64,000 nt of DNA. It comes from DSXF01 sp964387495. Lineage in GTDB: Bacteria > Chloroflexota > Anaerolineae > Anaerolineales > Villigracilaceae. This document shows, in pieces, positions 51,649-59,712 of this stretch. The notes beneath the pieces are model-generated. The model ran no database searches. It was given only the letters and a program-made list of their open reading frames with translations, and was not told where the DNA came from. Location: contig CAYLXB010000011.1 of NCBI GenBank assembly GCA_964387495.1, positions 7,351-71,350 on the forward strand, given 5' to 3'. Position 1 is the first letter of the stretch. The number at the start of each line of letters is the position of its first letter. The position numbers were made by a program, and so were the translations under genes.

Positions 51649-53151
51649 ATGCCCGAACAGAAACTGCTGAAAGTCTTTCTCTGCCACTCGTCACAAGATA
51701 AGCCCGCCGTGCGCGAACTCTGCCAGCGCTTGCGGGCTGAAGGCTGGATCGACCCGTGGCTGGACGAGGAAAAACTCCTGCCCGGCCAGGACTGGGATTT
51801 GCAGATCGAGAAGGCGGTCGAAGCTGCGGATGCGGTCATCGTTTTCATGTCGAACCGCTCGGTGAACAAAGAGGGATATGTGCAGGCCGAGGTGCGCATG
51901 ATCCTGCGCATGGCCATGCAGAAACCCGAGGAAGCCATCTTCATCATCCCGCTGCGCCTGGATGACTGCCCCGTCCCCTTCCGGCTGCGCTCCTGGCAAT
52001 ACGTGGACTACTTCCCCAAAGGCCGCAAAGCCGTCACCTACCAGCGCCTGCTGGAGAGCCTGCGCCTGCGGGCGCGTGCCCTGGGACTGCCGGCAGAAAT
52101 GCCTGGCACCCCTGTGGAGACTGGCCAACCAGCCCTGCCACAAAAAGCACAGGCCGGCAGCGGGCGGCGGCCAGCCTGGTTCCAGCCCCCGGCAAAGCAA
52201 CCGCCCGCCAGCGTGGCCACCGGCGGGGAGGTGAACGGCGCAACCATCATCACGGGCGATAACAACTTCGTCCTGCAGGCCGCGCCTGCCGAGACCAGCG
52301 CCAGCCCGGCAGGGGGCGGGAAAGAAGAACCGCCCGGCCGGGACGAGAAGAAACCCGAACGCCGGCGCTGGATTGCCATTGCAGGCGCGGGCGTTGTATT
52401 CTTGCTGACCATCGTTCTTGCGCTGACGGGGCAGCTTAACCCCATTATCTACCGGCCTGTGGATATGAAAGGCTATTTTGTGCCTATCCCTGCTGGCGAA
52501 TTCCAGATGGGCAGTGAAAATGGCGGGGAGGATGAGAAGCCTGTGCATGGCGTGTATCTGGAGGCTTTCGAGATCGGGCGCTACGAAGTCACCAACCGCC
52601 AGTATGCCCAGTGCGTGAGTGCCGGGGTTTGTGTTGGAATGCCTGACGCAGGAGAAGACCGCGACTTGCATCCGGTGGTCAATGTCAGCTGGCATGACGC
52701 ACAAACTTTTTGTGAGTGGGCCGGCGGGCGCCTGCCGACCGAAGCCGAATGGGAAAAAGCCGCCCGCGGCGGGCTGGCCGGCAAGGCCTATCCCTGGGGC
52801 GACGAAGCCCCCATCTGTACGGCAGGCGCGTCGAACGCGGCTAATTTTGGTGGGGGAAGTTGTCCCAGGGACAGCATGCCAGTGGGGAGCTTTGCCCCGA
52901 ATGGGTACGGGCTGTATGATATGGCCGGGAACGTCTGGGAATGGGCGGCCGATTGGTATGACGGGACCTATTATCAGGATTCACCCTCTTCGAACCCCCT
53001 GGGGCCGTCTTCTGGTGAAGATCGCGTGCTGCGGGGCGGCTCGTGGTACGGCGACGATCTCAGCTCTCGTTCTGCGAACCGGTACGGGAACCATCCATCC
53101 GTTTCCTACAACTACCTGGGGTTCCGCTGCGCCCGCTCACGTTGGCCCTGA
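51649..53151 (+). CDS. TIR - transmembrane - FGE-sulfatase-like fusion protein
   Basis: 500 residues. TIR domain (1-150): FLCHSSQDKPAVRELCQRL, then SNRSVNKEGYVQAE with Glu81 in the place of the NADase glutamate. Low-complexity linker (150-240), one membrane helix (IAIAGAGVVFLLTIVLAL, about 243-261), and an extracytoplasmic formylglycine-generating-enzyme-like domain (about 275-500: IPAGEFQMGS, GRLPTEAEWEKAARGG, GNVWEWAADW, LGFRCAR). The catalytic Cys pair of true FGE is absent, so the fold is probably a ligand-binding module. TATAAT lies about 30 nt and GAGGGG shortly before the ATG. A sensing TIR is inferred. Confidence 0.9.
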   Translation: MPEQKLLKVFLCHSSQDKPAVRELCQRLRAEGWIDPWLDEEKLLPGQDWDLQIEKAVEAADAVIVFMSNRSVNKEGYVQAEVRMILRMAMQKPEEAIFIIPLRLDDCPVPFRLRSWQYVDYFPKGRKAVTYQRLLESLRLRARALGLPAEMPGTPVETGQPALPQKAQAGSGRRPAWFQPPAKQPPASVATGGEVNGATIITGDNNFVLQAAPAETSASPAGGGKEEPPGRDEKKPERRRWIAIAGAGVVFLLTIVLALTGQLNPIIYRPVDMKGYFVPIPAGEFQMGSENGGEDEKPVHGVYLEAFEIGRYEVTNRQYAQCVSAGVCVGMPDAGEDRDLHPVVNVSWHDAQTFCEWAGGRLPTEAEWEKAARGGLAGKAYPWGDEAPICTAGASNAANFGGGSCPRDSMPVGSFAPNGYGLYDMAGNVWEWAADWYDGTYYQDSPSSNPLGPSSGEDRVLRGGSWYGDDLSSRSANRYGNHPSVSYNYLGFRCARSRWP

Positions 53152-53274
53152 AATTCTGTCCTCTGAAATCCTGATTTTCTGACTCGCGCGACTTTTTCAG
53201 GAGCACAAGAATCTGCGGCTTTATACCAGGTGTTATCTGCCCTGCCTGCTGCGGCCGGCCGGGCGGGCGCGGGC

Positions 53275-53400
53275 TCAGGCGCTGCACACCAGCCGGAAGC
53301 CGTTATCCCCCAGATAATTCATGTAGTCGAAACTGCGTGCCGTGAGGCGGATAGCCTCTGCCTGCTCGCGCCAGCTGCCGCTGCGCCGCACGCGGTTGAA
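53275..53400 (-). pseudogene. C-terminal remnant of an FGE-sulfatase-like gene
   Basis: On the minus strand the frame reads NRVRRSGSWREQA and ends DNGFRLVCSA before a stop, which is the final strand pair of an FGE-like domain (RGGSW ... GFRL). Upstream the similarity ends abruptly and no start region or other domain is found. It lies tail to tail with the intact TIR-FGE gene, so the locus probably held two convergent FGE-type genes, of which one was lost. Confidence 0.6.
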
Positions 53401-53446
53401 TTCGTAAAGAAAGCCCTGGCTGTTATTTGAACAGGATTGGCTAAGT

Positions 53447-53800
53447 TTATCTACCGTATTTCGATTTCTTCTCAGCAACCTGCTGAATCGGTTGTTCAAT
53501 CTGTTGGGAACGCCCTTCCAGCCACTTCTTCAACGATTCTATGCTCTCCTTTGAGCGCCTACCTGCCAGGAGCCCTGCCACACTCAAGTCTTCATCCAGC
53601 ATTGGCCAGTGGATATATTTACCATCGCCGATAATCTCGAATTCGGCTCGTTCCTGTGGCTTCCCATACAGCAAGCGCGGAAACCAGGCCAGGGGCGTGA
53701 TGATCGTCCGTCCGTCTGCCAGGTCAACAGCAAGTACGTTTTCGTCAATGTGTACTTCCTGTGCACGTGCTTCTTGGATCTCAATCTCCAAAGTGCTCAT
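53447..53800 (-). CDS. DUF2442 domain protein
   Basis: 117 residues. The DUF2442 core is seen in ENVLAVDLADGRTIITPLAWFPRLLYG followed by HWPMLDEDLSVAGLLAGR. A Lys/Gln-rich tail follows. The gene begins inside the end of the DUF4160 gene (20 bp overlap). DUF4160-DUF2442 pairs recur in bacteria and are often suspected to be toxin-antitoxin-like; no activity is established to my knowledge. Confidence 0.85.
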   Translation of the reverse strand: MSTLEIEIQEARAQEVHIDENVLAVDLADGRTIITPLAWFPRLLYGKPQERAEFEIIGDGKYIHWPMLDEDLSVAGLLAGRRSKESIESLKKWLEGRSQQIEQPIQQVAEKKSKYGR

Positions 53801-54017
53801 GCCAACGCTCCAATAAAAACTCTCGATGTTCTTGTGCCAACTTGAACAGGTCGTTTAATTCGTGGGGCTTAAACCCACCGGCTTGTTGCAGGGCTATCGG
53901 ATCAAGCCAGAATTTTGCAACCATTTTTTCTCGCTGGATGTGGACATGTGGGGGCTCTCCACTGTCGAGTGATACAAAGAAAAAGCGATAGGGGCCTACA
54001 ATGAGAACAGTCGGCAT
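53781..54017 (-). CDS. DUF4160 domain protein
   Basis: 78 residues. It has the DUF4160 hallmarks GPYRFFFVSLDSGEPPHVHI and the closing HREFLLERWHEHFG. It is the upstream partner of the DUF2442 gene with which it overlaps. It has the size and position of a toxin in a two-gene module; function is inferred only. Confidence 0.85.
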   Translation of the reverse strand: MPTVLIVGPYRFFFVSLDSGEPPHVHIQREKMVAKFWLDPIALQQAGGFKPHELNDLFKLAQEHREFLLERWHEHFGD

Positions 54018-54124
54018 TGGAAAAACCTTTATTTGGCTTTATGTCTGCCACATCTGTAGCATATTCAATATCAAATTTACTACCAAAATTATAGCACTTC
54101 CAGCACTCAGATTTTTATCTATTC

Positions 54125-55510
54125 CTATATCTGTCCCGAGGTTGCGCTCCAGCCGGCCAGAAGCTGCTGGTAGGCCGGATCATCGTAGCGGCTGAGGAGG
54201 AAGGCGGGGGCGTAACCGGGCAAGGGGGCACCGGCCACGTGCTGTGCAAGCAGTTCGCCACCGGCCATACCGCCCATGATGCCGAAGCCGGAGACCGCGC
54301 CGAAAATATAAGCGCCTTCCACCGGCAGGGGGCCGATGAGCGGGCGGTTTTCCCGGGTTTTGCAGTAGTAGCCGCCGTCCACGACGGGCGTGTAGAGCCG
54401 GCCGAAATAGGCTGAAAGGCCGGGGATCATGCTGGCCAGGCCGCGCAGGATGACCTCGCCGTGTTCCGGTTCGAACTTTGGATTCGAGACAGGTTCCTGG
54501 ACGCGGACATCGTAGGTCCAGATGGCCAGGAGGATGGGGCTGTCCTCGCCGCCTTCGGGGCGGAAGTGCACGCCGGAGGGGAACTGTTCCAGCAACCAGC
54601 GGGCGCTCTCGTCAGCGGCCAATTCGCGGCGTTCCGCCTCCGTCCATTGCAAGGACACAGGATCATCCCAGAGCATGAGCGGGATATGACGCGGGATGAT
54701 TTTCAACGGGTCACTGAAGGAAAATTTGGCGTGCAGTTCGTTCTGCACAGGCAGGTCCACCCCGAGCATGGCGCCGGCCTGTTTCAGGAAGGGCCCGGCG
54801 GCAATGACGTATTTCTCCGTCAGGACTTCCAGCGGACCGGCGGCAGTTTCCACTTGGACAGACCGGACGGAACCGTTTTCCGTGTTGACGCCGGTGACCC
54901 GCCCGCGCAGGAGTTCAACGCCCCGCTGCCGGCCCTGTTCGAGCAGATAGGCGGCCCATTGCTGGGCGCTGAACCAGCCGCAGCGGCGCGTATGAAGCAT
55001 GGCGACGGTGTTCTCGTTGATGAACGGGAATGTCCGGCGGATGAGCGCCGGGTCAAGAACCAGGTCGGCACCGACGGGCTGGCCCTGGTAGCCCTCGGGC
55101 GGGGACAGACGGTAGACCGGATCCGATTCGCGGGCGGTGTGAATGCGCAGCGGCCCGGCACCCAGGTCACAGATCTCGCGAGCGGTCTGCTCCAATTGCC
55201 GGGCGTGCTCCGGACGGCCGGTCAGGAAGACATAGCCGCGGCGCTGCAGGCCGAAATAGTTGCTGCTTTCCCCGGCCAGTTCCTCCAGCAGATCGATGCT
55301 GTGGTTCATGAAGCGGAGCATGGCATCACCCGGTCCCGGCCACCAGTTGCGGTAGCATTCGGTGGACTTGTCGCTGGTGAAGGACATCGGCTCCCGTTCG
55401 TCCACGAGCAGGACCTTTTTGAAGCCCTGTTTGACGGCCAGGTGATAGGCGGCGGAAATGCCGGATGCACCTGCGCCGCAGATGACCACGTCGGCTGTGA
55501 TTTTTCTCAT
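54125..55510 (-). CDS. FAD-dependent amine/amino-acid oxidase (DAO family)
   Basis: 461 residues. The N-terminal Rossmann loop is VVICGAGASGISAAYHL, the DAO signature includes STECYRNWWPGPGD, and the C-terminal FAD contact region is GPLPVEGAYIFGAVSGFG. It resembles sarcosine, dimethylglycine or glycine oxidases, which oxidise secondary or primary amines. The substrate is unknown. It follows a YciI-like gene by 11 nt in one operon. Confidence 0.88.
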   Translation of the reverse strand: MRKITADVVICGAGASGISAAYHLAVKQGFKKVLLVDEREPMSFTSDKSTECYRNWWPGPGDAMLRFMNHSIDLLEELAGESSNYFGLQRRGYVFLTGRPEHARQLEQTAREICDLGAGPLRIHTARESDPVYRLSPPEGYQGQPVGADLVLDPALIRRTFPFINENTVAMLHTRRCGWFSAQQWAAYLLEQGRQRGVELLRGRVTGVNTENGSVRSVQVETAAGPLEVLTEKYVIAAGPFLKQAGAMLGVDLPVQNELHAKFSFSDPLKIIPRHIPLMLWDDPVSLQWTEAERRELAADESARWLLEQFPSGVHFRPEGGEDSPILLAIWTYDVRVQEPVSNPKFEPEHGEVILRGLASMIPGLSAYFGRLYTPVVDGGYYCKTRENRPLIGPLPVEGAYIFGAVSGFGIMGGMAGGELLAQHVAGAPLPGYAPAFLLSRYDDPAYQQLLAGWSATSGQI

Positions 55511-55521
55511 GAGAGGCTTCC

Positions 55522-55836
55522 TCAGGCCTGCGATGTTTTTTCCAACAACCAGGGCGGCACCTGGGCGCGCTTCACCTCGACCGTTTTCCAGACATTGCCA
55601 AGCACGTAGGGTTCATGCTCGAGCCATTGTGCATCCAGTTCGGCGCGGGAAGGAAACTCACAGACGATCATGGAGCCGATCATGCGGCCATCTTCACTCA
55701 AAATGGCTGCGCCGTAGTAGAAAAGGCCTTTCTCGCAGTTTTCCTTGAAGGTCTTCAAATGGGCCTCGCGAGCTGCCAGCCGGCGCTGCATGGCATTTTC
55801 ATCCGTACCATCGTATGCGATCACCAGGAATTGCAT
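55522..55836 (-). CDS. YciI-like protein
   Basis: 104 residues, single YCII domain: FLVIAYDGTDENAMQRRLAA at the start, then EDGRMIGSMIVCEFPSRAE and the closing LGNVWKTVEVK. The domain has a ferredoxin-like fold with a conserved His/Asp pair; here the first strand is followed by AREAHLKTF with His27. Its pairing with the amine oxidase suggests a linked catabolic step, but no reaction can be assigned. Confidence 0.85.
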   Translation of the reverse strand: MQFLVIAYDGTDENAMQRRLAAREAHLKTFKENCEKGLFYYGAAILSEDGRMIGSMIVCEFPSRAELDAQWLEHEPYVLGNVWKTVEVKRAQVPPWLLEKTSQA

Positions 55837-55958
55837 GGCACCTCTTTGGGGTTAATACGTGCTCTGAATTTTTTGGATGCAGGCTCAAACCACCAGCCTG
55901 TGGACGACTCATATCATGATACAGGAAAATTCCCCGGCTGGCAACCGGCCCGGGGGAT

Positions 55959-55989
55959 CATAAAGAGGCGGCCACCAGCCGGCCGCCTC
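55959..55989 (-). terminator. Terminator after the Yip1-like gene
   Basis: GAGGCGGCC (55965-55973) pairs perfectly with GGCCGCCTC (55981-55989). On the minus strand it is followed by TTTATG. Confidence 0.75.
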
Positions 55990-56011
55990 CATCCGGGCAG
56001 GCTGTGTCTGG

Positions 56012-56563
56012 CTAGAACAAACTGTTGATCAAAGCGCTCAACGGGCCGGTGATGACGAAACTGGCAAGCGAGGCCAGGATGGCGGTGCCGATCGCTTTGC
56101 CCGTGGAAAACTCGGCCGCCTCGCGGACACCGATGAAATAGCCGATAAAGCTCAACACCAGGATGACCAGCGCGAGGATCGAGGTCACGCAGCTCAGGGA
56201 CTGGCTGATCAGCGTAGCCAGGATCAGGATCCCGGCCAGGTTGAAGATGAATACATGTCCCGTTACGCGCAGCATTTCCTGGGTGTCGGTCTTGCCGCCA
56301 AAGGCCTTGGCGATGGCTGCCAGCAGCCAGGACGAAACGAACCAGGCGATCAGGCTCAAAACAAGGTTGACCCCGGCCTGCAGGATTGCAGTGCCAATAT
56401 TAGCCGAAGCGGCCAGTCCTACGCAAAAGCCCTGGATCAGCGCGACAACGGCCACAATGATACCGGCAGGCTTGGTGGCTTCAGGATCCTCAGCGATCGT
56501 CCGGTAGACCGGCGCCTTCAGGGTGATCACCCCCATGAGTCTTTCGACAATATTATCGAACAT
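56012..56563 (-). CDS. Yip1-family membrane protein
   Basis: 183 residues with five hydrophobic segments and the early motif FDNIVERLMGVITLKAPVYRTIAED typical of bacterial Yip1-domain proteins. No enzymatic motif. A good AAAGGAGA site precedes the ATG. It is flanked by terminators and stands alone. Bacterial members have no agreed function. Confidence 0.8.
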   Translation of the reverse strand: MFDNIVERLMGVITLKAPVYRTIAEDPEATKPAGIIVAVVALIQGFCVGLAASANIGTAILQAGVNLVLSLIAWFVSSWLLAAIAKAFGGKTDTQEMLRVTGHVFIFNLAGILILATLISQSLSCVTSILALVILVLSFIGYFIGVREAAEFSTGKAIGTAILASLASFVITGPLSALINSLF

Positions 56564-56600
56564 TGTGCATCTCCTTTGGAATTATCTTATCTGGCTTTTC

Positions 56601-56747
56601 TCTACCGTACATCTGCAAACATTGTGTCCTTGCGGGCGTTTTTTTGCGAAGCAAGCTCCTGTTTTGGAGCAAGCTTTGGCAGAATCAGCCGGGAGATTGC
56701 TTCACCCGGAAAGAGCGCCGGGTTCGCAATGACATGTGTACGGTAGA
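56601..56747. repeat. Candidate small repeat element with 11-bp terminal inverted repeats
   Basis: TCTACCGTACA (56601-56611) and TGTACGGTAGA (56737-56747) are perfect inverted repeats flanking 125 nt. Inside is ATTGC-N4-CCCGG-N8-CCGGG-N3-GCAAT, a hairpin of the kind found in dispersed bacterial repeats, and an AGCTCC/GGAGC hairpin. No good gene overlaps. It could be a MITE/REP-type element or a structured RNA. Confidence 0.45.
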
Positions 56748-56769
56748 AAGTCTGGCTTGAAGTTTTGCC

Positions 56770-56811
56770 CCAGGTGCGCAAGATTGCGTGCCTGGCCGCG
56801 GCAGATGCCGC
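56770..56811. repeat. Two further hairpins in the same intergenic region
   Basis: CCAGGTGCGCAA (56770-56781) mirrors TTGCGTGCCTGG (56784-56795) with two mismatches, and GCGGCA (56798-56803) mirrors TGCCGC (56806-56811). With the element upstream they make most of the 56564-56875 gap hairpin-forming. No protein is supported there. Confidence 0.4.
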
Positions 56812-56875
56812 CTTGCAGCATGGCGAACAGGTTATTATGATGTAAATTCCGAGTGCCACCTCCGGCTGAAAATGA

Positions 56876-56917
56876 TATAAAACGACACGGCTCACACAGA
56901 AGCCGTGTCCGTTTTAT
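56876..56917. terminator. Terminator of the ferritin-like gene, bidirectional shape
   Basis: GACACGGCT (56884-56892) pairs with AGCCGTGTC (56901-56909), extended by A/T pairs AAAAC/GTTTT. T-rich on both sides; it ends the minus-strand gene at 56921. Confidence 0.8.
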
Positions 56918-56920
56918 TTC

Positions 56921-57415
56921 TTATTCGAGTGCCTTAACTGCCTGGCGGGCTGGGGTGCCTCTGTACTGCAGGGGGAAACCGAGCGTGAGCTTCGTCACGT
57001 GCTTTTCCAACTGCATCCGCAGAAAGACCTGCATTTCCTCCTCCGGTTCGAAATTGTCGAGCAGGAATTGGAAGATGGCATTCGTCTCTGCATTTTCCAA
57101 GTGGTGGACCAATTGGTAGGCCTCTTCCAGATTGTGCACCCCCTGCAGGGCCTTCTCCACCGAAAAATCAGCCACGGCGCGCAGCAGGTGTTCCGTATTC
57201 TCGTCCACTTTACCGGCCAGCGTCTCTGCATCCAGCCTGCCCCGCAGACCCTCCAGCCACCTGGCATGTTGGGTTTCTTCATTGGCGTACTGCCCCCAGA
57301 ACTGTGCCACCGTCTTGTGCTGGGCAAATTTGGTCTGCAAACCGCGGAACAAGGCTTCGGCAGCCTTTTCAGCTCCGATTGCGGCTTCAAATACCTGTGC
57401 AACTGTGGCGCTCAT
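56921..57415 (-). CDS. Ferritin-like (rubrerythrin-type) protein
   Basis: 164 residues, four-helix bundle expected. Possible metal ligands are Glu16 in IGAEKAAEALF, Glu46-Glu47/His50 in YANEETQHARW, and EAYQLVHHLENAETN in helix 4. The spacing suits a di-iron ferritin-like carboxylate site, but not every ligand of classical rubrerythrin is present and there is no rubredoxin domain. It is probably involved in iron or peroxide handling. It is monocistronic with a TATAAT box about 50 nt upstream. Confidence 0.75.
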   Translation of the reverse strand: MSATVAQVFEAAIGAEKAAEALFRGLQTKFAQHKTVAQFWGQYANEETQHARWLEGLRGRLDAETLAGKVDENTEHLLRAVADFSVEKALQGVHNLEEAYQLVHHLENAETNAIFQFLLDNFEPEEEMQVFLRMQLEKHVTKLTLGFPLQYRGTPARQAVKALE

Positions 57416-57514
57416 ATGCTATTGCTCCATGTGGTTGGAATCCTGACCGAAAAATATGCGGGTTGGTTGATTATAACGTACCGTATAAATGTGCCCTACA
57501 TAAATGCAAGGGCT

Positions 57515-58177
57515 TCAGTCTGCCGGGGCGTCGGCGACCTGCACCGGTTCCAAGCGGTGCGGCTGGACCTTGAACAATTTAAAGCCCCACTGGACGGCAG
57601 GGCCGATGAGCAGGGCAAAGGCAACCGTCCCCAGGCCGGCCGGGCCGCCCAGCAGCCAGCCGACCGCCACCACGGCCACCTCGATCACACCGCGCGTCCG
57701 GCGCACGCTCCAGCCGGTGACACGGTGAACAGCCAGCATCAGGCTGTCGCGCGGCCCCGCCCCGGCCTCGACGCTGATGTAGACGGCGGTGGCCAGGCCC
57801 ATCATGCCGGTGCCCAGCAGGAAGAGGGCGATTTGAACCGGAAGGTTGTGGGTCACGCCGGGGATCAGCCGCAGGCCGAGGTCTTCCCACGGCCCGATGC
57901 AGAGGATATTGCCGAGGGTGCCCCAGCCGATCTTTTCGCGCAGGGCCAGGGCGACTGCCAGCACCCCGAACCCCACCAATACACTCAAGGTGCCCGGTGT
58001 CAGGCCGGTCAACTGCGAGAGGGCCACTTCGAGCACCACCCAGGCGCCCGTCCCGAGATTGGAACGGATGAGCAGGGCAATGGCGAAGCCGAACATCAAA
58101 AAGCCGAGCTGAATGACAAGGAAGTCGCGGCCCAATGTCTTCCAGCGGACAGGTCTGAAAATGTCTGTGGTCTTCAA
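57515..58177 (-). CDS. YczE/YitT-like membrane protein
   Basis: 220 residues, five predicted helices. Motifs of the YczE/YyaS group: GFAIALLIRSNLGTGAWVVL and the later GAGPRDSLMLAV. Function unknown; relatives lie near regulators or transporters. It starts with TTG one base after the stop of the small gene upstream, so it is translationally coupled. Confidence 0.82.
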   Translation of the reverse strand: MKTTDIFRPVRWKTLGRDFLVIQLGFLMFGFAIALLIRSNLGTGAWVVLEVALSQLTGLTPGTLSVLVGFGVLAVALALREKIGWGTLGNILCIGPWEDLGLRLIPGVTHNLPVQIALFLLGTGMMGLATAVYISVEAGAGPRDSLMLAVHRVTGWSVRRTRGVIEVAVVAVGWLLGGPAGLGTVAFALLIGPAVQWGFKLFKVQPHRLEPVQVADAPAD

Positions 58178-58178
58178 A

Positions 58179-58427
58179 TTACCTGCCCAACAATCTGCGT
58201 TCCAGTTCGTCCACGAACTCCTTGGCTTCTTTCAGGCCGCAGTTGGCGGCCTCGCGGTAAGCCTGGATGGCCGCGATCTTGTTGCCTGCGCGCAGGTGCC
58301 GTTCCACCTCAGGCTGGATGCTGCTGAGGGGCACCCTGATATTCAACTGGCGCATCACCATTTCCAGGTTGCGCTCCAGTTCAGCCAGGCGCATTTCCAA
58401 TGAAACGATCCGGGACTCGATTTCCAT
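58179..58427 (-). CDS. Small coiled-coil protein with L7/L12 C-terminal-like motif
   Basis: 82 residues. The N-terminal coiled coil is IVSLEMRLAELERNLEMVM, and the C-terminal half is AGNKIAAIQAYREAANCGLKEAKEFVDELE, which copies the K-x-AIKxYRExTGxGLKEAKxxV signature of the ribosomal L7/L12 C-terminal domain. It lacks the rest of that domain. The ATG at 58427 follows AAAGGAG. It may dock on factors or partners as L7/L12 does; that is inference. Confidence 0.75.
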   Translation of the reverse strand: MEIESRIVSLEMRLAELERNLEMVMRQLNIRVPLSSIQPEVERHLRAGNKIAAIQAYREAANCGLKEAKEFVDELERRLLGR

Positions 58428-58470
58428 GTGAGGCTCCTTTTCAGGCCAAGTATAGCACGGAGGCCCGTGA

Positions 58471-58476
58471 TATACT
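58471..58476 (+). promoter_or_regulatory. -10 box of rlmI-like gene
   Basis: TATACT ends 7 nt before the ATG at 58484. There is no ribosome binding site and no clear -35. Confidence 0.4.
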
Positions 58477-58483
58477 TTCCGGC

Positions 58484-59689
58484 ATGCCAAGCCTGATCCT
58501 CAAACCTGGACGTGAAAAATCGCTGCTGCGGCGCCATCCGTGGATCTTTTCCGGAGCGATCCTGCGCGTGGAAGATGAGCCTGTTTCCGGCGCGACCGTG
58601 GAGGTGCGCTCGTCGAAGGGTGAGTTCCTGGCCCGGGCAGCGTACTCGCCCGCCTCGCAAATCCGCGCCCGGGTATGGAGTTTCGAGCCCGGTGAGGAAA
58701 TCGAGCGGGGCTTCTTCCGCAGGCGCATCCGTTCCGCCCTGGCGGCGCGGGAAGCCTTGCAGAGCGGCCTGGGGCAGATGGAAGGTGAAACGGATGCCTG
58801 GCGGCTGGTGCACGCCGAATCAGACGGCCTGCCGGGGCTGGTGGTGGACCGTTATGGCGGGACGCTGGTGATGCAGTGTCTCTCCGCGGGCCCCGAATTC
58901 TGGCGCGAGAGCCTGGCCGACCTGCTCTACGAAGAGACGGGGGTGCAGAACATCTATGAACGATCGGATGCCGATGTGCGCATGCTGGAGGGGCTGGCGG
59001 CGCGCAGCGGTACCCTGCGCGGGGCGGGCAACGTCTCACGCATCACGATCCGCGAAAACGGCCTACAGTTCGGCGTCAACCTGGCGGAGGGCCACAAGAC
59101 CGGGTTCTATCTCGACCAGCGCCGCAACCGCGAGCGCGTGCGCCAACTGGCAGGCGGGCGGGAGGTGCTGGACTGCTTCTGCTATACGGGCGGGTTCACA
59201 TTGAATGCGCTGGCAGGCGGGGCCAGCACGGTGACCGGCGTGGATGCCTCGGCGGAGGCGCTGGCGCTGGCAGGCGAAAACGCGGCCCTGAACGGGCTGA
59301 ACGGTGAGAGGCTGGAATGGGTCGCGGGGGATGTCTTCCAGGTGCTGCGGAAGTTCCGGGATGCGGGGCGGGTTTTCGACCTGATCGTCCTCGACCCGCC
59401 GAAATTTGCTCCCACTGCTGCCCAGGCCGAGAAGGCGGCGCGCGGCTACAAGGATATCAACCTGCTGGGTTTCAAGCTGCTGCGTCCCGGCGGCCTGCTG
59501 GCCACCTTCTCCTGCTCGGGCGGGGTGGATGCCAGCCTGTTCCAGAAGATCATCGCCTCGGCGGCGCTGGATGCGGGGGTGGAGGCGCAGATCGTCGAGC
59601 ACCTGGCGCAGGGGCCAGACCACCCCGTGGCGCTCAACTTTCCCGAGGGGGCGTATTTGAAGGGGCTGGTCTGTTTGAAAACGGCCTAG
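58484..59689 (+). CDS. rlmI: Class I rRNA large-subunit methyltransferase, RlmI-like
   Basis: 401 residues. PUA-like N-terminal domain (HPWIFSGAI at residue 18), central fold EGHKTGFYLDQRRNR, SAM-binding VLDCFCYTGGFTLNAL and VTGVDASAEAL, catalytic region VLDPPKFAP, and the second cysteine in ATFSCSG. This matches RlmI, which makes m5C1962 in 23S rRNA. The ATG is set by the family start and the -10 box 7 nt upstream. Convergent with a lipoprotein gene 23 nt downstream. Confidence 0.92.
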   Translation: MPSLILKPGREKSLLRRHPWIFSGAILRVEDEPVSGATVEVRSSKGEFLARAAYSPASQIRARVWSFEPGEEIERGFFRRRIRSALAAREALQSGLGQMEGETDAWRLVHAESDGLPGLVVDRYGGTLVMQCLSAGPEFWRESLADLLYEETGVQNIYERSDADVRMLEGLAARSGTLRGAGNVSRITIRENGLQFGVNLAEGHKTGFYLDQRRNRERVRQLAGGREVLDCFCYTGGFTLNALAGGASTVTGVDASAEALALAGENAALNGLNGERLEWVAGDVFQVLRKFRDAGRVFDLIVLDPPKFAPTAAQAEKAARGYKDINLLGFKLLRPGGLLATFSCSGGVDASLFQKIIASAALDAGVEAQIVEHLAQGPDHPVALNFPEGAYLKGLVCLKTA

Positions 59690-59712
59690 AGGTCCTTCGC
59701 TGCTTTCGCGGC

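Noticed and set aside
51649..53500. Diversity-generating retroelement
   Set aside because: The FGE-like domain ends fit a typical target, but there is no reverse transcriptase, no Avd-like gene and no A-rich template repeat in the window.
56602..56895. 97-codon minus-strand frame
   Set aside because: It is laid over the inverted-repeat and hairpin elements, has no ribosome binding site, and mixed composition without a fold-like pattern.
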